DNA from: Clostridium transplantifaecale
Lineage (GTDB): Bacteria; Bacillota; Clostridia; Lachnospirales; Lachnospiraceae
Length of the DNA stretch: 64,000 nt
NCBI RefSeq assembly: GCF_900626075.1
Contig: NZ_UYZY01000008.1
Coordinates: 186,001-250,000, forward strand
Reading direction: 5' to 3'
Below the pieces are notes generated by a model, which did no database searches, had not been told where the DNA came from, and saw nothing but the letters and a program-made list of their open reading frames with translations. This document shows positions 24,041-33,428 of this stretch, in pieces. A program made the translations under genes and the position numbers. Each line of letters opens with the position of its first letter. Position 1 is the first letter of the stretch.

Positions 24041-26878
24041 CTATGCCAGCACTTTGGCTTCCTTCAGTTTTCCCCTTGCAATCTCAAGGACTTCCAGTTC
24101 CTCTCTCGTCTTTTCTTTTTTACTGAAAATTTCAGCTCTTCTGAAATGTTCAAGAGCCTCCTTTTCTTCCTTTTTTTCAAGATGGATCATGGCCATGCAG
24201 CTCTCCCCAATGGAACGGAGCCAGTAAGTTCCGAACTCGTCATATATCTGGGCGCTGAGTGAAAAATATTTTTCAGCCTCTTCGCTTTTTCCCTGAAGAA
24301 AAAGAATATACGCATAATCTTCATAAAACAAATCCAGTCCCTTGCGGCTCCCCCTCATTTTACAGAGCCGTAGAGCCTCGCCGACAGCATCCAGCGCTTT
24401 ATCATACTGTTTTCTGCACCGATATGTGATAGCCAGATAATCGTATGCGCCGGCCGCCCGGTAATAGTAAGTATTTCTGAGGCCAGGACTGCTGAATATC
24501 TCAATTGAACGCTTTAAAAGTTCTTCCGCCACTTCGTATTCTCCATCCAGGATACGGCAGTAGCCCTCCAGACGAAGAATCGAGCCATATTCCGGCTGAT
24601 AAGATGGGACATTTTCTATCTTCTTCATCTTTTCAAGATAATGTTTCATAAGCTCCGAATCCTCCGCCTTTACGCCATAGCAGAGAGCCTCAGTATAGCC
24701 GTATATCAGCATCCTCTCATTTTGTGCTTTTTTAGCCAGCTCGATCAGCTTTTCCGCATAGACGAGTCCCTTTTCCCTTTTTCCGTCTCTGTTAAGCGTT
24801 CTGCCTTTGAGGTAATAAATTTCCATTTGCAGCTCATAGCAGCGTTTAGCATCCATCTCATCCTCCAGCATGTCATAACATGCCTGGAATGTATCCAGAG
24901 TCTGGTAAATCTCCTTCCGTGAAACGGTAAATGTCTGAAGGAACTCCACATCATGGGGAACGGCAGGGAAAAATTCGTCATAATAGTCCAGAACGTACCT
25001 CAGATAGTAGATACTGTAATACAGGGCATCATCCACTTTTCCAGCCTGTGTGGCATGATATTTCAGTTCTGAAAGAATGAAGAGATCGCATTTCCCCTTT
25101 CTTCCGGCCTCGATTGTTTCATAATATTTCTGCGCTGCCCGATGCAGTTCATTCTTTTTAAACACTGCTATCCGACTGTATATCATATCTCTCATCATTT
25201 TTGATTTGATTCTCAGCCGTTCATGCCCCTTCTGATCGATCTCCTCCAGCAGGCCGCTTTCCAGAAGCCGGAGCAGATGACGGAGCACCATATTTAAAGG
25301 CTCATGAAGCAACTCGCACAGGACAGCTACCTCTACACCGTTTTCCATGACCGCCAGATATTCCAGATACTCGTACTCAATATTGCTAAAATTTTCAAGG
25401 AGGCTCAAAAACTGTTTCTGTGCTTTGGAATTTATCACATATACGTCTTCCTCGCCCCTTATAATATTCGCCGCCACTTCCCTCAGCATCAGAAGATTAC
25501 CGGCCGTATAGTGATACAGTTCTTTTTCTTCCTGACCGAATGTCCGGCTATCGGAAAAACATTCCTTCAAATACCGGGAGCATTCCCCTTCCTTTAAAGG
25601 TTCCAGAAAGACAGGGCGAATTCCCTCTTCCGGAGTCTCTCGTAAAAAACTGTTAAAGTTCATTCTCAAATTCATGCAGAAACTGGCCGCAATAAAAATT
25701 TCATGGCCCAGGCGCTTAAACAGGCAGCCGAGAATCAGTCCAATGCTCTTGCTGTCTGCAAATTCCAAGTTGTAAATCATCATCAAACATCGGGTTTTGG
25801 CAGTCTGGAGCCGGCGGGCAATTCTCTCTATGGCATTCATGAAGTATAAATCAGCACTCTCACCACCACCTTCCGAAAACATTTCTTCCAGAGGCATTTT
25901 GAGCCATCGGGAAATTGCTACCAATATCTCCCGGACAGCGTAATATTCCACAGAGGCACTGGTGCTCACCAGTTGTATTTTTATCGCGTCCCTGGTGCTG
26001 CATTCTTTCGAAAACCGCCACCAAACCTCCTCCTTATCCATTCCCTCTGCTCCGCACAGAATACAGTTATCATATGGAAATCCCTGTCCATATTTGGAAT
26101 ACTCTTCCTGCAGCGCAGCAAGTGCTCTGATGTGTCCCAGATAAAATGGCCCTTTAGAAGTGTTTCTCCTCAGCTCATTTTTGATCCGCATCACATCTTC
26201 ATATTCCTTTTTAATCGCGGCACCGGGTTCCAGATGCATATCCTGATACAAACGCTCGGTAAATTGGGTATAGATATACACAACCCGGTTATATTCCCCA
26301 TTTTGCCCGCAGATCTTCATCAGAGTATAAACAGCTTCCTCATTGTGGATGTCAAAACGCAGAATATATTCGGCATACTTCTCCGCCATCACGTGATCAC
26401 CCTTCTTAAAACTGCTGCGCATCGCGGGCAAAAGTTTTTCCCCCAAAAGGCGCTCGTATGTATTTTGCATACTGCATACCCATTCTTCGAAGCCGGGGCA
26501 GTTCTTCAGATAATATTTATCCAGAAAACAGAAACTGTTTAATTCCAGAAGCCTTGGTTCACTGTTTTCCATAATAAATAAATCGGTGTCCCTTATAATC
26601 TCCACATCGGGATTTAAACTGATATAAGACTTTCCGCCTGTCAGCAGAAAGTCTTTTCCAATCAGATTTCTTATCTTATATAAGCTGTTGCGCAGATTTC
26701 CTCTTGCGCCCTCCTCATCACAGTCGCACCAGAATATTGCTACAAGTTCGTCTCTCGTGCAGGTTCCGTTAAACAGAATATAAAGGAGCATCGCCTCTAT
26801 CTTTTTCTGGGTAATCGTAATCCTTGTATGATTAATCAATATCTCCGGCTGCCCCAGAAAATGCACTTCAACTTTCAT
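24041..26878 (-). CDS. Large SARP/BTAD-type transcriptional regulator with TPR repeats
   Basis: A 945-residue regulator. Residues 1-95 form an OmpR-like winged helix of the SARP type (MKVEVHFLGQPEILI...; RGNLRNSLYKIRNLIG), 100-240 the BTAD helical domain, 275-520 a region like the STAND/AAA ATPase of MalT-type regulators, and 600-945 TPR-like helices. Where Walker A is expected the sequence is CGAEGMDKEEVWW, without GKS/T, so ATP binding may be lost. It is last in the urocanate operon, 22 bases after etfA, and probably controls it. An upstream TTG in frame at 26917 overlaps etfA; the ATG at 26878 is preferred although its ribosome site is weak. Confidence 0.8.
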   Translation of the reverse strand: MKVEVHFLGQPEILINHTRITITQKKIEAMLLYILFNGTCTRDELVAIFWCDCDEEGARGNLRNSLYKIRNLIGKDFLLTGGKSYISLNPDVEIIRDTDLFIMENSEPRLLELNSFCFLDKYYLKNCPGFEEWVCSMQNTYERLLGEKLLPAMRSSFKKGDHVMAEKYAEYILRFDIHNEEAVYTLMKICGQNGEYNRVVYIYTQFTERLYQDMHLEPGAAIKKEYEDVMRIKNELRRNTSKGPFYLGHIRALAALQEEYSKYGQGFPYDNCILCGAEGMDKEEVWWRFSKECSTRDAIKIQLVSTSASVEYYAVREILVAISRWLKMPLEEMFSEGGGESADLYFMNAIERIARRLQTAKTRCLMMIYNLEFADSKSIGLILGCLFKRLGHEIFIAASFCMNLRMNFNSFLRETPEEGIRPVFLEPLKEGECSRYLKECFSDSRTFGQEEKELYHYTAGNLLMLREVAANIIRGEEDVYVINSKAQKQFLSLLENFSNIEYEYLEYLAVMENGVEVAVLCELLHEPLNMVLRHLLRLLESGLLEEIDQKGHERLRIKSKMMRDMIYSRIAVFKKNELHRAAQKYYETIEAGRKGKCDLFILSELKYHATQAGKVDDALYYSIYYLRYVLDYYDEFFPAVPHDVEFLQTFTVSRKEIYQTLDTFQACYDMLEDEMDAKRCYELQMEIYYLKGRTLNRDGKREKGLVYAEKLIELAKKAQNERMLIYGYTEALCYGVKAEDSELMKHYLEKMKKIENVPSYQPEYGSILRLEGYCRILDGEYEVAEELLKRSIEIFSSPGLRNTYYYRAAGAYDYLAITYRCRKQYDKALDAVGEALRLCKMRGSRKGLDLFYEDYAYILFLQGKSEEAEKYFSLSAQIYDEFGTYWLRSIGESCMAMIHLEKKEEKEALEHFRRAEIFSKKEKTREELEVLEIARGKLKEAKVLA

Positions 26879-26900
26879 TTTATCCACGCCCTTTGCCTGT

Positions 26901-27890
26901 TTACTCCAGTTCTTCAATCAGTTTAGGTATAAACTGCCTGTAGTCTGCAACAATCCCGTAATCTGCAGTCTCAAAAATCGGTGCATCCGGATTACTGTTA
27001 ATGGCAACAACACATTTTGCACCGCCGACTCCCAGCATATGCTGGACAGCTCCCGAAATGCCACAGGCAATGTAAAGCTCCGGAGCAATAATCCTGCCTG
27101 TCTGTCCTATCATCTTTTCATGGGAAATCCATCCATTTGCCGCGGCCGGTCTTGTCCCTCCCGTCACTCCGCCAAGATGTTTTGACAGTTTATCAAGAAG
27201 CTCAAACCCTTCTCTCCCACCGACTCCCATTCCACCTGCAACCACCACCCTGGCACAGGCTAAATCCCTGTGCTCATATTCCTCCGGTTCAGACTCCACC
27301 ACCCTGGTCCGAATCTCCGAGGGCAGAAGTTCCAGACTGCAATGCCATAGTTTCCCTCTCCTTCCCGCCACAGAAACGGCCGGAGCAAACATTCCTGGAC
27401 GGACCGTACACATGGACACGGTATTTCCCACCGTCACAATCTCCGCCATCAGGCGGCTGCCAAACGCAGGACGGATTTGACACAATGTATGTTTTCCTTC
27501 TATCTTAAATTCTATACAGTCCACCGTCAATCCCGTTTTGATTCTGGCGGCAGCCCTGGGAGCCAAATCCCTGCCCTGATCGGTGCCTCCAATGAGCAAC
27601 GCAAACGGCTGCCTTTCACGAACCAGCTGCTCCACCGCTTTCGTATAACCGTCTGTGGAATATTGTGAAAGAAGACTGTGTTCAAATATGCAGACCTCAT
27701 CCGCCCCGTATTCAAAAAGCTCTTCGACGAGTGCCTCGCGGCAGTCTGCAAGCATAGCTCCCAAAGGACATGAAAGTTCGTCGGCCAGCCTCCTTCCCAC
27801 GCCGAGAAGTTCATATACGACAGGGTGCAGCTTTTCGCCCTGCGTCTGGGCATAAATCCAAATTCCTCCTGTCTTAGCTTCTGTCTCCAT
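26901..27890 (-). CDS. etfA: Electron transfer flavoprotein alpha subunit
   Basis: Pairs with EtfB to pass electrons to the acyl-CoA dehydrogenase encoded upstream. It is 329 residues; the C-terminal FAD domain carries [19 protein letters not shown] and [19 protein letters not shown] (about 262-315). Its ATG directly follows the etfB stop codon, so the two are translationally coupled. The N-terminus ([10 protein letters not shown]) is the usual EtfA start. Confidence 0.95.
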   Translation of the reverse strand: METEAKTGGIWIYAQTQGEKLHPVVYELLGVGRRLADELSCPLGAMLADCREALVEELFEYGADEVCIFEHSLLSQYSTDGYTKAVEQLVRERQPFALLIGGTDQGRDLAPRAAARIKTGLTVDCIEFKIEGKHTLCQIRPAFGSRLMAEIVTVGNTVSMCTVRPGMFAPAVSVAGRRGKLWHCSLELLPSEIRTRVVESEPEEYEHRDLACARVVVAGGMGVGGREGFELLDKLSKHLGGVTGGTRPAAANGWISHEKMIGQTGRIIAPELYIACGISGAVQHMLGVGGAKCVVAINSNPDAPIFETADYGIVADYRQFIPKLIEELE

Positions 27891-28691
27891 CTAATATTCA
27901 CTTCCCTTCCCTTTTACAAGTTTCTCAGCAAGAGTTCGAGCCATCTCATCAAGATTTCCCTGAAGCATTATGCCTTTCGCCGAACTCTCCGGCATAAATG
28001 TCCGTCTCACTTCCGTTTTTGAACCATTCCGGCCCGTCTCCCGTTCTGTCATTCCCAGTTCTCTGAGCCCCCAAACAGTAAGCGGCTTTTCATATGCATC
28101 ACATATCCGTCCTATTGGAAGGCTTTGAAACCCGCCATCTATCCCTGTACAGACAATTACTGCCGGAGTCCTGCATTCTATGGTTTCCAGACTGCCGTCA
28201 AATATTCTTTTCACGGTAAGCCCGCTATCCAGGCTTACCTGAAATGTACCAGTAACCTGTGCCATTTTAAGATGTTCCGCCAGCTGCGGACCTACGTGGC
28301 CTGTCTCACCGTCCGTAGTTTGTTTACCAGCAAAAATCACGGAAAAACCTCCGGCCTTTTTGACCGCTTCTGAAAGAACAAGCGAAGTCGCCCATGTATC
28401 TCCTCCTGCAAAAGCGCGGTCGCACAGGAGAATTCCTTTGTCCGCCCCGCGGGCCATAGCCTCCCTGAGAACCTCGCATGCTGCCGGGGGACCCATTGTA
28501 ATTGCAGTCAAGGAAGTTTCTTCCCCTTTTTCCTCTGCCTCTTTCTTTAGCCTTGCTGCCATTCTGATTGCCGTGAGATCTGCGGGATTAAGTATTCCCG
28601 GTACCTCACTTCTTCTCAGTGTCCCAGTTTTCCGATCAATCTTCACATTATCCGTATCAGGAACCTGCTTGATGCAGACTGCTATTTTCAT
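27891..28691 (-). CDS. etfB: Electron transfer flavoprotein beta subunit
   Basis: EtfB, 266 residues, starts MKIAVCIKQVPDTDNVKID and has the nucleotide-binding GADKGILLCDRAFAGGDTWATS and GKQTTDGETGHVGPQLAEHL motifs (about 84-135). This version resembles the EtfB of anaerobic Bcd/Etf complexes, many of which bifurcate electrons between ferredoxin and an enoyl-CoA; whether this one does cannot be read by eye. AGGAGG precedes the ATG, 19 bases after the dehydrogenase. Confidence 0.95.
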   Translation of the reverse strand: MKIAVCIKQVPDTDNVKIDRKTGTLRRSEVPGILNPADLTAIRMAARLKKEAEEKGEETSLTAITMGPPAACEVLREAMARGADKGILLCDRAFAGGDTWATSLVLSEAVKKAGGFSVIFAGKQTTDGETGHVGPQLAEHLKMAQVTGTFQVSLDSGLTVKRIFDGSLETIECRTPAVIVCTGIDGGFQSLPIGRICDAYEKPLTVWGLRELGMTERETGRNGSKTEVRRTFMPESSAKGIMLQGNLDEMARTLAEKLVKGKGSEY

Positions 28692-28710
28692 ATATCAGTA
28701 CCTCCTGCCC

Positions 28711-29850
28711 CTACTGTCCTTTTAATACCTGCTTTGCGATCACGGTCTGCAAGATTTGGGACGTTCCCTCATAAATGGTTGTGACCCTTGCGTCCCTGAA
28801 TATCCTTTCAATCGGATAATCTTTCACATATCCGTAGGCTCCGTGCAGCTGAAGCGCTTTAGCCGCAATGTCATTGCACATCTCAGAAGCGAAGTACTTG
28901 GCCGCCGCCGCTTCTTTTGTTATGCTCATCCCCGCATCCTTCTTTTCTGCCGCGTCATAGATTAAAGCCCTCGCACAGCATAGCTTTGTCTCCATATCAG
29001 CCAGCATAAACTGAATCCCCTGGAATTTGGCCAGCGCCTGGCCAAACTGGCGGCGCTGTTTGACATATTTCACCGCCTCTTCCATAGCAGCCTCTGCAAT
29101 TCCAAGACATTGGGAAGCGACAACCAGCCGGCCCGAATCCAACGTCCGCATCGCCATCTGAAATGCATTTCCCTCTTCGCCCAGTATCTGACTCTTATGA
29201 ACCCGCACATTTTCCAGTATAATATCGGCTGTGGGAGAACCATTCACTCCCATTTTGCGTTCCGGCTGCCCTACGGAATACCCGGGAGTATCCCTTTCAA
29301 CAATAAAAGCTGTAATCCCCCTTGCTCCGGCCGCTGTATCCGTGGCTGCGAAAATAACTGCGAAATCACAGAGCGGAGCCGCCGTAATGAAGGATTTTCT
29401 TCCGCTGATAATATAATAATCTCCGTCTTTCCTGGCAATCGTGTTCTGGGTGGCCGCGTCGGAACCTGCCGATGGTTCTGTGAGCGCAAAAGTTCCCTCC
29501 TTCTCTCCCCTCATAACCGGCACGAGATATTTCTGCCTTTGTTCCTCGGTCCCGTAATTTAAAATGGGAAGTCCCAGCAGAGTATTAGGTGACGTCACAT
29601 AGAGCGTTGCCGATACGCTGGCTTTAGCCAGCTCTTCCATGACAATTGCCATTGCCACATATCCCGCGCCGCATCCGCCGTACTGTTTCGGGATTGTCAC
29701 ACCGAAATACTGGTTGTCCGCCATCTTTCTGTAAAGTTCTTCCGGTATTTTTCCTGTCTCTTCTATCTTGTCCGCCAGAGGCGCAACCTCGTGCTTTGCG
29801 AATTCTTTAACCGTTCTTCTAATCAGACGGTATTTTTCGGATTCTATCAA
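28711..29850 (-). CDS. Acyl-CoA dehydrogenase
   Basis: A 379-residue flavoenzyme of the short-chain acyl-CoA dehydrogenase family: ALTEPSAGSDAA (flavin/substrate loop), QRRQFGQALAKFQGIQFMLADM, and the catalytic base Glu361 in TTIYEGTSQI. With EtfBA it probably works in the reductive direction on an enoyl-CoA made by the dehydratase upstream, like AcdA in the aryl-lactate pathway of C. sporogenes. A TTG start has GGGGG 8 bases upstream. The acyl group cannot be told from the sequence; urocanoyl-CoA is proposed from context. Confidence 0.93.
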   Translation of the reverse strand: MIESEKYRLIRRTVKEFAKHEVAPLADKIEETGKIPEELYRKMADNQYFGVTIPKQYGGCGAGYVAMAIVMEELAKASVSATLYVTSPNTLLGLPILNYGTEEQRQKYLVPVMRGEKEGTFALTEPSAGSDAATQNTIARKDGDYYIISGRKSFITAAPLCDFAVIFAATDTAAGARGITAFIVERDTPGYSVGQPERKMGVNGSPTADIILENVRVHKSQILGEEGNAFQMAMRTLDSGRLVVASQCLGIAEAAMEEAVKYVKQRRQFGQALAKFQGIQFMLADMETKLCCARALIYDAAEKKDAGMSITKEAAAAKYFASEMCNDIAAKALQLHGAYGYVKDYPIERIFRDARVTTIYEGTSQILQTVIAKQVLKGQ

Positions 29851-29864
29851 CTTACATTCCCCCT

Positions 29865-30986
29865 TTAAAGCTCTGCAAATGTCTGCAAAAGTGTCTCTGC
29901 CTGTGAGCTGGCGGAGGACGTATTGAGTTCCAGGCAGATATGGTGTATTCCCTGCCGCTCAAACTCCCGTTTCAGCAGCGGATAATCATATTCCTCCGGG
30001 TCACAGAAGGAGGGAATGCACACGATAATCCCTGCCTGCTTCTCTTTCGCCTCACTGCACAACCTGCCAATCCTGGTCTTTTCCGGGTCCAGAGCTACCG
30101 GACAGAAACTCATATCTCCAAATCGGCCGGCCAGACTGTAAAACAAATCTTCGCCTTCCCGCACATCAGTCTGAAACTGAAGGGATTCCTGCAGCAGAAA
30201 ATCGGAAACTACGGTCAGCTTAAGGCTCTCCATCTTCTTCAGAAGCAGCTCCGATTCCAGGAAGATTCCGGTCAGAATGACGTTCTTCCCTTCCCAGGCC
30301 TTTTTCTCCCTCTGCCGCATCAGATCCGTCAGGTGTATGATTTTTTCAGTATATCTTCGCTTATCCATAAAACAGGCGGCCTTGATGATCATATGTCTCC
30401 GGTACGGAGTCATAAGTTCCGGGTGAAGCGATGCCTCCTCCGCGAATACCCTCATCGCTTGTCTGTACCGGTTGTATACCGCTATGGATTCTTTCAGCTT
30501 TTCTTCTGTAATCTTTTCCTCCCCTATTTCCGAAAGCTGTCTCCCGGCATTCCGGTATTCACCGGCTAAAAAGCGTTTCCCGGAGTCAAGTTTTCTGTTT
30601 GCCGGAAAAACCACGGAAATAACTGGTATATACGGCACAGCCGTCTTAAAATTTTGTCCGGCTGAGCGGAGGGCATCACAGTAAACCGGCATCACCATCG
30701 CTTTCAGGAGCCCATCGTATTCTCCTCGCATGCCCTGCTCAAGCACTCTCTGAATGGGCGCGCAGAAAAAAGCCGGGTAATACTGCTTTGCCTTTTCTAT
30801 CTCACGCTCTTCTCCCCAGATACCAACCGGCAGGAAACCGGCGGCATCGATTAACTCCTCCGGCCCGAATCCCAGGAAGCAGCCTGCCGCCTCCCTGCCG
30901 GTTATCTCCACCTCTCTTTTTATAGTTTCAATCGGGTTTTCGGCAGCCTTTAGAAGCCCTGATACCAGCAGCTCGAGTTCATTCAT
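29865..30986 (-). CDS. 2-hydroxyacyl-CoA dehydratase, FldC/HadC-like subunit
   Basis: Smaller subunit of a 2-hydroxyacyl-CoA dehydratase, 373 residues from ATG 30986. REAAGCFLGFGPEELIDAAGFLPVGIWG and FFCAPIQRVLEQGMRG are typical of the HgdB/FldC superfamily; the cysteines in AAGCF and FFCAP are likely iron-sulphur ligands. The open frame extends 28 codons upstream into the partner gene, but ATG 30986 (GGAGG region upstream) overlaps the partner stop by 8 bases, the usual arrangement. The enzyme needs a separate ATP-dependent activator, which is not in this window. Confidence 0.9.
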   Translation of the reverse strand: MNELELLVSGLLKAAENPIETIKREVEITGREAAGCFLGFGPEELIDAAGFLPVGIWGEEREIEKAKQYYPAFFCAPIQRVLEQGMRGEYDGLLKAMVMPVYCDALRSAGQNFKTAVPYIPVISVVFPANRKLDSGKRFLAGEYRNAGRQLSEIGEEKITEEKLKESIAVYNRYRQAMRVFAEEASLHPELMTPYRRHMIIKAACFMDKRRYTEKIIHLTDLMRQREKKAWEGKNVILTGIFLESELLLKKMESLKLTVVSDFLLQESLQFQTDVREGEDLFYSLAGRFGDMSFCPVALDPEKTRIGRLCSEAKEKQAGIIVCIPSFCDPEEYDYPLLKREFERQGIHHICLELNTSSASSQAETLLQTFAEL

Positions 30987-32190
30987 CCGTATGCCTCCCC
31001 TCTTTTGGACTCTTCTCATCCATAATTTCCCGCAGTCCTTCCACGCGCGTCTCATACTGCTGCATTGCATAACACCTTGGATCTGACTGATCTCCGTCGT
31101 ACATTATGGTCGGAAGTCCAGTTTCCTGTCGGATCCTCCTCTCCATTTCAAAGAGAATGCCGTCCCAGGCTTTGCAGCTTCTGTTCAGGTGCATAACCAC
31201 GCCGTCACATTGTGCCCTTTTTGCCAGCTCCACCCTTCTGTCGCAGGAGCGTTCAAGATTTGTGTTGTCGAGGACGACACTGTATGATTTAAGCATCTCA
31301 TCCAGGTTGTTGTAAACCCTGCCCCATGTCTCCGTATAAACAGTGCCGCAGAGGTTGCAGCCCTGTCCTTTCAATGTCTGGTAATTATGCTGCAGGTATG
31401 GCCAGCAGGCAATCCCTTCCATCATAATCCGGTGTCTCGGCTCGCCCTTAAAGGTGGTTTCCCCCTTTTCATACCGCTCTTCCAGTTCATCGGCCAGCAT
31501 CTTAATTGCTTCTACCGTCTCTTTTCTGCCCCTGGCGCAAACCATCAGAGCCATATAATTAAACATTTCGAATCCGTTCATCGGACTCGGTTTTGCTTCG
31601 AAATATCTGGAAGCTCTTCTCCACTGGCGGCCGCATTGATTCGAGATCGCCATTACCTCCTCAAACCGTTTTTCATCCCAGCTTTTTCCCGAGATTTGCT
31701 CCAGGCTGTGGATCAGCATGGGAATCTGTTCTTTCATGTAATCCAGACGCGACTGGCTGACTTCGTACTCAGTATTGTAGGGGATGTCATATACAATCAT
31801 CGGAATCCCACGTTTTGCCGCTATATTTTCAAACCATTTGATCATTTCCGTACAAATGTTATTGGTACATACCACAAAATCGGGCAGCGGCATATTCAGG
31901 CTCTCACAAATCCCATTCTCCAGATAACCCAGATTTACACGGGCATAACCGCAGATGTCGTTGCTGTACCCCAGCTTTTCCGTTTTTTCAATCATTTTCA
32001 TGGACTCATGCTTTGCCGACAGGGATGTGGAATGATTCTCCGGATAGCAGACAGTGAGTCCCATCGCCTCCAGAAATTCCTGCGGAAAATTAGAAGACGC
32101 CCACCCCACCGGATGGCCTTCTTCCTTCGCCTTCCACGCCTCGGCATAATGCTGATCCAGCAATTCATTTAAACGCTGTTTTGCACTCAT
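30979..32190 (-). CDS. 2-hydroxyacyl-CoA dehydratase, FldB/HadB-like subunit
   Basis: Larger dehydratase subunit, 403 residues: GWASSNFPQEFLEAMGL (about 29-45), SNDICGYARVNLG with a probable cluster cysteine, and the characteristic MYDGDQSDPR near the C-terminus. With the FldC-like partner it would remove water from a 2-hydroxyacyl-CoA by a radical mechanism. The ATG at 32190 lies in the end of the CoA-transferase gene. Relatives include FldBC (aryl-lactates) and HadBC (2-hydroxyisocaproate); which substrate applies cannot be settled by eye. Confidence 0.92.
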   Translation of the reverse strand: MSAKQRLNELLDQHYAEAWKAKEEGHPVGWASSNFPQEFLEAMGLTVCYPENHSTSLSAKHESMKMIEKTEKLGYSNDICGYARVNLGYLENGICESLNMPLPDFVVCTNNICTEMIKWFENIAAKRGIPMIVYDIPYNTEYEVSQSRLDYMKEQIPMLIHSLEQISGKSWDEKRFEEVMAISNQCGRQWRRASRYFEAKPSPMNGFEMFNYMALMVCARGRKETVEAIKMLADELEERYEKGETTFKGEPRHRIMMEGIACWPYLQHNYQTLKGQGCNLCGTVYTETWGRVYNNLDEMLKSYSVVLDNTNLERSCDRRVELAKRAQCDGVVMHLNRSCKAWDGILFEMERRIRQETGLPTIMYDGDQSDPRCYAMQQYETRVEGLREIMDEKSPKEGRHTDE

Positions 32191-33409
32191 TTTTACTCTC
32201 CATACTATCAATCTCTTCCCTGGAATAACCAAGTTCCTTAAGTACCTCTTCTGTATGTTCTCCTATTCTGGGCCCTTTTCTGTATTCCGGCAGTCCGGCT
32301 TCACGGAACTTGACGGGGGTCCGGACTAACGTTCTCTCCGTCCCCATTCCTTCCCGCTCCGGATAGCCATCCACATGACAGAGTATATTATCCGCCCAGG
32401 CCTGGGGATCGGTGAGAATTTCTTCCCAGAGGACCTCCTTATCAAAAGGCAGATCTGCTTCCCTGAAAATATCAAGCCAGTCATCAATATCTTTTTCCTT
32501 AAATGTCTTATCAAGTTCTGCAATCAAGTCTTTGGAGTGGGTGCTGATTCTCTCAAAGTGGCAGAATTCCTCATTTTGCGCCAAATCATCCCTGCCTATC
32601 AGGTGAAGCACTTCCCTGATACGGTTATCAAAATCGTTCACCGCGCCCTGCAACCATCTTCCGTCTTTTGTCTCATAAGCATTTTGAAGCGGATTGGCAA
32701 TATCCATGCGGCTTCTGGGATAAGGGTTTTTACCATACTGAGCAGAGGCAATCAGATGCCCCATACAGAAAACGGCGGTCTGATAAATGCTGACGCTTAC
32801 CTTTTCCCCCTGTCCCGTCATTTTCGCCTTTACAAGCGCAGCGCAAACTCCCGAAGCCAGGCAGAGCCCTACCTGTGTATCTCCAAATCCTGCAACCGTA
32901 AGCAGCGGGGAAGTTCCTTTCTCATACAGTGTTCCGCTGATTCCTCCTCTGGCATAGTAAGCTGTAAAATCATATCCCGGCTTATCCTTATCCGGACCCG
33001 TCTCACCATATCCAGATACCTGCCCGTAAACCAATGCCGGATATTCTCCCGAAAGCTGTTCATAGGAGAGTCCCAGCCGCTCCAGTGCATCCTGGCGGTT
33101 ATTCGTGATAAACACATCTGCCTTTTTAAGAAGTCTGTGCATTGCCTCCCGCCCTTTTTCCGATTTCAGGTTCAGGACAATGCCCTTTTTACCGGCATTT
33201 TGCTGATCATAGGCGGGGTTTTCTTTCTCATCGTCTATGGGCATAGATACAAGTTTTCCCATAAACCGCATGGGATCTCCTTTCGGAGACTCGATTTTTA
33301 TGACCGTAGCCCCCCAGTCCGCCAGCATTCTGGCCGCGCTGGGGGCGGCAACAAACAGTGCCAGCTCCACAACGGTAATTCCCTCTAAGGGTTTCTGATT
33401 CCGGCTCAT
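32165..33409 (-). CDS. CoA-transferase family III (CaiB/BaiF; FldA/HadA-like)
   Basis: Moves CoA between carboxylic acids. The 414-residue protein has the family start (LEGITVVELALFVAAPSAARMLADWGATVIKIE), VYGQVSGYG and the probable catalytic Asp147 in PGYDFTAYYARGG. FldA and HadA of amino-acid-fermenting clostridia, which load 2-hydroxyacids with CoA from the product acid, belong to this family and sit beside the same dehydratase genes. GGAGG precedes the ATG, 19 bases after urocanate hydratase. Confidence 0.92.
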   Translation of the reverse strand: MSRNQKPLEGITVVELALFVAAPSAARMLADWGATVIKIESPKGDPMRFMGKLVSMPIDDEKENPAYDQQNAGKKGIVLNLKSEKGREAMHRLLKKADVFITNNRQDALERLGLSYEQLSGEYPALVYGQVSGYGETGPDKDKPGYDFTAYYARGGISGTLYEKGTSPLLTVAGFGDTQVGLCLASGVCAALVKAKMTGQGEKVSVSIYQTAVFCMGHLIASAQYGKNPYPRSRMDIANPLQNAYETKDGRWLQGAVNDFDNRIREVLHLIGRDDLAQNEEFCHFERISTHSKDLIAELDKTFKEKDIDDWLDIFREADLPFDKEVLWEEILTDPQAWADNILCHVDGYPEREGMGTERTLVRTPVKFREAGLPEYRKGPRIGEHTEEVLKELGYSREEIDSMESKNECKTAFK

Positions 33410-33428
33410 TTTTTCCTCCTGTCGGCTT

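Noticed and set aside
27891-29850. Definite electron-bifurcating Bcd-Etf complex
   Set aside because: EtfB looks like the anaerobic type, but bifurcation depends on flavin-site residues that I could not align by eye.
32375-33388. 337-codon open frame on the plus strand
   Set aside because: Antisense to the CoA-transferase gene, low-complexity translation and no start signal.
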